The notes under the pieces: generated by a model
Told to the model about the DNA's origin: nothing
Seen by the model: only the letters and a program-made list of their open reading frames with translations
Databases searched by the model: none
Shown here: in pieces, positions 36,955 to 40,868 of the stretch
Numbering within the stretch: the first letter of the stretch is position 1
Layout: each line of letters begins with the position of its first letter
DNA from: Phytophthora sp. 'mugwort'
Lineage: Eukaryota > Oomycota > Peronosporomycetes > Peronosporales > Peronosporaceae
Length of the DNA: 40,868 nt
NCBI GenBank assembly: GCA_033558025.1
Contig: JAUCEF010000079.1
Coordinates: forward strand, 1-40,868
Reading direction: 5' to 3'
Translations under genes and position numbers: made by a program

Positions 36955-37251
36955 ATGTATCTTTTAAGAATAACTTTTAAATCATTTCAAAAAATAAATC
37001 AACTCAAACAAAATTTATTAAAATTAAAAAAAATTAATAAATTCAAAAATATTCAAATACCCGGTGTATTTCAAACAAAACAAAAAAAAAAAATTTTTAC
37101 ATTATTAAGATCTCCCCATGTAAATAAAAAATCACGTGAACATTTTATTCATAAAAATTATACTTCTAAAATTAATATAAAATTTAAAAATATTTTTTAT
37201 TTATTAAATTTTTTAGTTTTAATTAAAAAATTTTTATCTAAAATTCATTAA
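36955..37251 (+). CDS. rps10: ribosomal protein S10 (uS10)
   Basis: This is a small-subunit head protein of 98 residues. MYLLRITFKSFQKINQLKQN at the start matches the uS10 opening strand and helix. IPGVFQTKQKKKIFTLLRSP followed by HVNKKSREHF is the diagnostic middle (P-L-P-T-K-x-x-x-x-T-x-L-R-S-P-H-x-x-K-x-S-R-E-x-F). It lies 16 bases after trnF. The frame is intact. Confidence 0.95.
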   Translation: MYLLRITFKSFQKINQLKQNLLKLKKINKFKNIQIPGVFQTKQKKKIFTLLRSPHVNKKSREHFIHKNYTSKINIKFKNIFYLLNFLVLIKKFLSKIH

Positions 37252-37290
37252 TAAATATTAAAATTATAAAAAAAAATTAAAATTAAACTT

Positions 37291-37364
37291 ATGCTTATAG
37301 CTTAAATGGATAAAGCGTTAGATTGCGGATCTATAAAATGAAAGTTCAAATCTTTCTAAGCATA
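37291..37364 (+). tRNA. trnR(gcg): tRNA-Arg(GCG)
   Basis: The acceptor ATGCTTA pairs with TAAGCAT. The anticodon arm is TTAGA-TTGCGGA-TCTAT with anticodon GCG. It is expected to read CGN codons with trnR(UCU) covering AGR. A GCG rather than ACG arginine tRNA is a stramenopile-like trait as far as I recall. Confidence 0.92.
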
Positions 37365-37378
37365 TATTTTATTTATTT

Positions 37379-37450
37379 TGAAGTATAGCCAAGTGGTAAG
37401 GCCTCCGTTTTTGGTACGGAAAATCAAAGGTTCGAATCCTTTTACTTCAA
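37379..37450 (+). tRNA. trnQ(uug): tRNA-Gln(UUG)
   Basis: The acceptor TGAAGTA pairs with TACTTCA. The anticodon arm is TCCGT-TTTTGGT-ACGGA with anticodon TTG. The T loop is TTCGAAT. Confidence 0.93.
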
Positions 37451-37451
37451 A

Positions 37452-37525
37452 GGGCCTATAACTCAGTTGGTTAGAGTATACGCCTGATAAGTGTAAAGTC
37501 AGTAGTTCAAATCTACTTAGGCCCA
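37452..37525 (+). tRNA. trnI(gau): tRNA-Ile(GAU)
   Basis: The acceptor GGGCCTA pairs with TAGGCCC. The anticodon arm is TACGC-CTGATAA-GTGTA with anticodon GAT. The T arm is AGTAG-TTCAAAT-CTACT. It begins 1 base after trnQ. Confidence 0.94.
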
Positions 37526-37526
37526 A

Positions 37527-37601
37527 TGAATAATTAACTCAATTGGTAGAGTATTTCGTTTACACCGAAAATGTTAGCGGTTCGAGTCCGTTATTATTCA
37601 A
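37527..37601 (+). tRNA. trnV(uac): tRNA-Val(UAC)
   Basis: The acceptor TGAATAA pairs with TTATTCA. The anticodon arm is TTTCG-TTTACAC-CGAAA with anticodon TAC. The T arm is AGCGG-TTCGAGT-CCGTT. It is 1 base after trnI. Confidence 0.93.
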
Positions 37602-37617
37602 TAAAATAACAAATAAT

Positions 37618-37997
37618 ATGTCAACAATTAATCAATTATTTTTAAAAAAACAAAAACGTTTAGAAAAAAAAAAAGAAATAAAAGTCCAGCTTTAAAACAA
37701 TGTCCTCAACGTAAAGGTATTTGTTTAAAAGTTTATAATACAACACCTAAAAAACCAAATTCTGCTATGCGTAAAGTAGCAAAAGTACACCTATCTAGTA
37801 GGTATACAATAATTACTTATATTCCAGGTATTGGTCATACTTTACAAGAACATTCAATAGTATTAGTTAGAGGAGGTCGTGTAAAAGATTTACCTGGAGT
37901 AAAATATCATGTAATTCGTGGTAAATATGATTTATTAGGGATTTATTCTCGAAAAACATCAAGATCAAAATATGGAACTAAAATACGAAGAGTATAA
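37618..37997 (+). CDS. rps12: ribosomal protein S12 (uS12), one frameshift
   Basis: This is a decoding-centre protein of the small subunit. [19 protein letters not shown] opens it. With one more A in the A11 run near 37670, it continues [60 protein letters not shown] and [19 protein letters not shown]. The universally conserved PNSAMRK and DLPGVKYH loops that face the decoding site are intact. The total of about 126 residues is normal. It is followed 21 bases later by rps7, the usual str-operon order. Confidence 0.95.
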
Positions 37998-38018
37998 AAT
38001 AAAAAATTATTTATAAAT

Positions 38019-38403
38019 ATGTTATTAAAAAAAAGGAAAAAAAACTTGTTCTGAAAACATATTTATAAATATTTTAATTACTTTAAAAAAAATTACAAAA
38101 CAAAAACCGAATTTTATTTTATTTAAATCAATTGAAAATTTATTACCGAAATTAAAAGCAATAAGTATTCCAAATAAAAAACGAAATAAAAAAAAAAAAA
38201 AAAAAGATAGATATTTTTTAATGCTTTTAAATGAAGATAAACAAATTAAAAAATCGATATCGTGGTTACTTTTAAATGCAAATTTAAAAAACATAACAAA
38301 CGAAATTATTCAAACTTCAAAAAATAAAAGTAAAACAATCAATACAAAAAAACAATATTATAAAAATATAAAAAAATTAAAATTTAATCTTATTTTTGAT
38401 TAA
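38019..38403 (+). CDS. rps7: ribosomal protein S7 (uS7), frame broken
   Basis: This is a small-subunit head assembly protein. From the ATG at 38019 with a shift near 38040 it gives MLLKKRKKTCSENIFINILI and TLKKITKQKPNFILFKSIEN. LLPKLKAISIPNKKRNKKKK then breaks in the A-run near 38195. Next come RYFLMLLNEDKQIKKSISWL and LLNANLKNITNEIIQTSKNK, ending KFNLIFD. The helical pattern and the position right after rps12 support uS7. About 128 residues, shorter than bacterial S7 (about 155). The two breaks are in lysine-coding A runs. Confidence 0.85.
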
Positions 38404-38463
38404 TTTTTTTAAAATACATTATTTATCATTAAATAATTAATTATTACAAATTATAAAATTCTT

Positions 38464-39379
38464 ATGAAAAATTATTATTATATTAATAAAAAAAATTTAC
38501 AAATAGAAACTACAACAAATGATTCTAATATCGATAAATTTCAAAATGATTTAAAAATTTTAAAAGAAATTAGTAATAATATACAAAATACACAAAAACA
38601 TCCTTATCATTTAGTAGATCCAAGTCCTTGGCCTTTTATAATTTCTTTTGGACTTTTTTTTTTAACTTTTGGTGGTGCTATGTATTTTCATGGTTATATT
38701 GGCAGTAATTTCTTAATTTTAACAGGATTTTTAATGATTATTTTAACAATGTATACTTGGTTTCGTGATATAGTTAGAGAAGCTGTATATGAAGGTCAAC
38801 ATACTAAACAAGTACAATTAGGTTTAAGAAATGGTATGCTTTTATTTATTTTTAGTGAATTACTATTTTTTGTTAGTTTTTTTTGGGCTTTTTTTCATTC
38901 AGCTTTAGCACCAACACCTGAAATTGGATCTTTATGGCCACCATTAGGTATTGAAACTGTTAATGCTTGGGGTATTCCTTTATTAAATACTGTAATATTA
39001 TTATCATCTGGGGCAACTATTACTTGGGCACACCATTCAATAGTTTTTGGTGATAGAAAAAATGCTATTTTAAGTTTAATTATTACAATTTTATTAGCTT
39101 TTTTTTTTACTTTAATTCAAGCCTATGAATATATTGAAAGTACTTTTTCAATTTCTGATAGTATTTATGGTACAACTTTTTTTTTATTAACAGGTTTTCA
39201 TGGTATTCACGTTATTGTAGGTACTATTTTTATTATAGTAAGTACTATTAGATTAATTAATCATCATTTTACAAAACAACATCATTTCGGTTTTGAAGCT
39301 GCAGCTTGGTATTGGCATTTTGTAGATGTTGTTTTGGTTATTTTTATTTGTAGCAGTTTACTGGTGGGGAGGTAATTAA
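38464..39379 (+). CDS. cox3: cytochrome c oxidase subunit 3, one frameshift and N-terminal extension
   Basis: This is a seven-helix subunit of complex IV. The conserved protein begins at HPYHLVDPSPWPF (residue 46). The open frame adds a hydrophilic 43-residue N-terminal extension (MKNYYYINKKNLQIETTTND, then DKFQNDLKILKEISNNIQ) with no nearer ATG, so the extension is probably translated. Later motifs are DIVREAVYEGQHTKQVQLGL, SELLFFVSFFWAFFHSALAP, WGIPLLNTVILLSSGATITW and GFEAAAWYWHFVDVV. The frame breaks near 39333, where one T too many turns the normal VWLFLFVAVYWWGGN ending into VLVIFICSSLLVGR. The corrected stop is TAA at 39377-39379. Confidence 0.96.
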
Positions 39380-39403
39380 TTTATTAAAAAATTAATAATT
39401 TTT

Positions 39404-40123
39404 ATGGTTAGTCCTTTAGAACAATTTGAAATTTTACCTATTTTTCAAATACCTTTTGTATTTACTAATGCTTCTTTAATTTTAGTAATAGGTTTAGTTT
39501 ATTTATATATATTTACATGTATAAAAACTAAATTTATTCCAACACGTTTTCAACAAATTTTTGAAATGATTTTTAATATTACAATTGAATTAACTTATTC
39601 TAGTATAGGAAAAGCTGGTAAATATTTTGTTTCATTAATTTTTGTTGTTTTTTTTTTTATTTTATTATGTAATTTAATAGGAATGATTCCATACAGTTTT
39701 ACTATAACAAGTCATTTAATTATTACGTTTACTTTAGCATTAACAATTTATTTAGGTTTTAATTTAATTGGAATTAAAAAACATAAATTTAATTTTTTAA
39801 ATTTATTATTACCTAGTGGTGCAAGTATAGCATTAGTTCCCATCTTAGTACCTATTGAATTAGTTTCATACATTTTTCGTGTAATTAGTTTACCTGTACG
39901 ATTATTTGCAAATATGATGGCTGGACATACTTTATTAAAAGTAATTGCAGGTTTTGCTTGGGCTATGTTAAATGTAAATAGTTTTATTTTTATGGCACAT
40001 TTTATTCCATTAATAATTATTGTATTATTGGTTGGTTTAGAAATTGCTGTAGCTTTAATTCAGGCATATGTGTTTACGATTTTAACGTGTATGTATATAA
40101 ATGATGCTTTAAATTTACATTAA
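39404..40123 (+). CDS. atp6: ATP synthase subunit 6 (Fo subunit a)
   Basis: This is the proton-channel subunit of Fo, facing the c-ring. It has 239 residues and an intact frame. It starts MVSPLEQFEILPIFQIPFVF and contains IGMIPYSFTITSHLIITFTL, then PILVPIELVSYIFRVISLPV followed by RLFANMMAGHTLLKVI. The essential arginine lies in the SLPVRLFANMMAGH signature. It ends AYVFTILTCMYINDALNLH. About 25 bases after cox3, same strand. Confidence 0.97.
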   Translation: MVSPLEQFEILPIFQIPFVFTNASLILVIGLVYLYIFTCIKTKFIPTRFQQIFEMIFNITIELTYSSIGKAGKYFVSLIFVVFFFILLCNLIGMIPYSFTITSHLIITFTLALTIYLGFNLIGIKKHKFNFLNLLLPSGASIALVPILVPIELVSYIFRVISLPVRLFANMMAGHTLLKVIAGFAWAMLNVNSFIFMAHFIPLIIIVLLVGLEIAVALIQAYVFTILTCMYINDALNLH

Positions 40124-40159
40124 TAAAATATACAAAAATAAGATATAATATTTTATATT

Positions 40160-40233
40160 GGAAAAATAGCTCAGTTGGTTAGAGTGGTAGCTTGTCACGC
40201 TATAAGTCGCGGGTTCAAGTCCCGTTTTTTCCG
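40160..40233 (+). tRNA. trnD(guc): tRNA-Asp(GUC)
   Basis: The acceptor GGAAAAA pairs with TTTTTCC. The anticodon arm is GTAGC-TTGTCAC-GCTAT with anticodon GTC. The T arm is GCGGG-TTCAAGT-CCCGT. Confidence 0.94.
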
Positions 40234-40267
40234 TTTAAATTTATTATATTTAAAAAAATTTATAAAT

Positions 40268-40608
40268 ATGTTATTAAATTATTCAAATATTTTTATATTC
40301 TTAATATTAAGTTTATTTTTATCAATTTTAATTTTCATTTTATCTTTTAGTTTAATTAAACAAAAAGATGATTTAGAAAAGTTAACAGCCTATGAATGTG
40401 GATTTAATCCTTATGATGATGCTAGAAAAATTTTTGATGTAAAATTTTATTTAGTAGCTATCCTTTTTATTATTTTTGATTTAGAAGCTGTTTTATTTTT
40501 CCTTGGGTTTTAACTTTAAGTTCAAATTTTTCATGGGGATTTTGGACTATGATTGAATTTTTAGTTGAATTAGTTATAGGTTTTATATATAGAGGTAACA
40601 TAAAATAA
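40268..40608 (+). CDS. nad3: NADH dehydrogenase subunit 3 (one frameshift)
   Basis: This is a small membrane subunit of complex I near the quinone site. It starts [20 protein letters not shown] (ATG 40268); a longer frame upstream runs through trnD and is spurious. The TM1-2 loop is [20 protein letters not shown] with the mobile-loop Cys. Then comes [20 protein letters not shown]. The frame breaks near 40502, where TTTTTCCTTGGG needs one more C to give [13 protein letters not shown] and [20 protein letters not shown]. The stop TAA is at 40606-40608. About 113 residues, with a short C-terminus. Confidence 0.95.
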
Positions 40609-40609
40609 C

Positions 40610-40629
40610 GATAAAAATTAATTTTTATC
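40610..40629. terminator. 20-bp perfect palindrome between convergent nad3 and atp9
   Basis: GATAAAAATTAATTTTTATC is its own reverse complement. It begins 1 base after the nad3 stop and lies between convergent genes, a position suited to a bidirectional 3'-end element. Confidence 0.5.
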
Positions 40630-40661
40630 AAATTTTTTCAGGATTTAATTTTAATTAATAA

Positions 40662-40868
40662 TCAAATAAAATTTAATAAAAGCCTATCATTAAACTAAAT
40701 AAAGCTAATTGCTTCATTTAATGCTAAACCTAAAATAGCGGTTCTCATTAATTCTTATTCTAAAAAGTATTTCTTTAAGATACCTATAAATAAAAACCAA
40801 AAATAATACTAATATCTATGTATCCAGCATCCAATTAATCCTAAAGTAGCTAATCCTGCACCTAAAAA
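40662..40868 (-). CDS. atp9: ATP synthase subunit 9 (c), partial and heavily indel-damaged
   Basis: This is the c-ring proteolipid of Fo. On the - strand from the window edge: FLGAGLATLGLIG (the glycine-rich first helix), then a scrambled stretch with several small indels and substitutions (40755-40830) containing ISIIFGF. After that comes MRTAILGLALNEAI, then ALFSLMIGF after one base is skipped. LNEAI contains the Glu that carries the proton. The end is uncertain; a TGA at 40662-40664 is one option. Damage is heavier than elsewhere and includes non-homopolymer changes, as expected near a contig end with little read support, but a decayed copy cannot be excluded. The N-terminal residues lie outside the window. 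Confidence 0.75.

Noticed and set aside
38025..38294. 89-codon - strand frame opposite rps7
   Set aside because: This is the antisense shadow of the A-rich rps7 gene; it has no family resemblance and is all Phe/Ile/Leu.
40175..40267. Upstream extension of nad3 through trnD
   Set aside because: It runs through a complete tRNA-Asp. The ATG at 40268 fits the family.

Overview
The window is most of a mitochondrial genome from a protist, very probably a stramenopile (heterokont). A heterotrophic, bicosoecid- or oomycete-like lineage is my best guess; this is inference and no database was consulted. The evidence is very high A+T, about 25 tRNA genes, bacterial-type SSU and LSU rRNAs, and a gene-rich set. 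That set holds cob, cox1-3, atp1/6/8/9, nad1-7, nad4L, nad11, tatC and a large ribosomal protein complement that includes rpl31 and a probable rpl10. Other pointers are trnR(GCG) and the lack of a recognisable trnT. The standard code fits: Trp is TGG, the only trnW has anticodon CCA, and TGA works as a stop. I saw no introns.

Layout. 1-897: 3' part of cob. 905-6657: a 5.7-kb, nearly perfect inverted repeat with only about 31 bp between its arms. It carries nad4L-nad1-nad11 twice: a truncated, frame-broken copy on + and a nearly intact copy on -, the latter running on to 7092. 7175-8481: trnL(UAG), trnL(UAA), tatC, rpl31, trnC, trnS(UGA). 8491-16150: ribosomal protein clusters, with rps11 and rps13 on - and rpl2-rps19-rps3-rpl16-trnM-orf222-atp8-trnK-trnA-rps14-rps8-rpl6-rps2-rps4 on +, followed by a repeat-rich ORF that looks like the missing C-terminus of Rps4. 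16165-18826: LSU rRNA. 18835-21158: tRNAs, rpl14, rpl5 and an orphan membrane ORF. 21159-21521: a non-coding region with a hairpin, a G7 tract and a 10-bp tandem repeat. 21522-23026: SSU rRNA, then trnW. 23724-26858: cox2, a TatA-like mini-ORF, cox1 and a second orphan membrane ORF; this block is flanked by a 56-bp inverted repeat. 27270-35251 (-): trnR(UCU), nad6, nad5, atp1, trnE, nad4, trnH, rpl10-like, nad7. 35368-40608 (+): nad2, trnF, rps10, trnR(GCG), trnQ, trnI, trnV, rps12, rps7, cox3, atp6, trnD, nad3. 40662-40868 (-): the damaged end of atp9.

Functionally this is respiratory chain complexes I, III and IV, ATP synthase, mitochondrial ribosomal parts, and at least one subunit of a twin-arginine translocase. 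Many respiratory genes carry single-base indels, mostly in homopolymers, that break the frame. The two copies in the inverted repeat differ by such indels, so I read most of them as sequence errors rather than biology. The rRNA and ribosomal-protein part (about 8.4-24.7 kb) is almost clean.

The most interesting items are a possible minimal mitochondrial TatA between cox2 and cox1, an Rps4 apparently split or invaded by 24 copies of an 18-bp repeat, the near-spacerless palindrome, and the inverted repeat around cox2-cox1.
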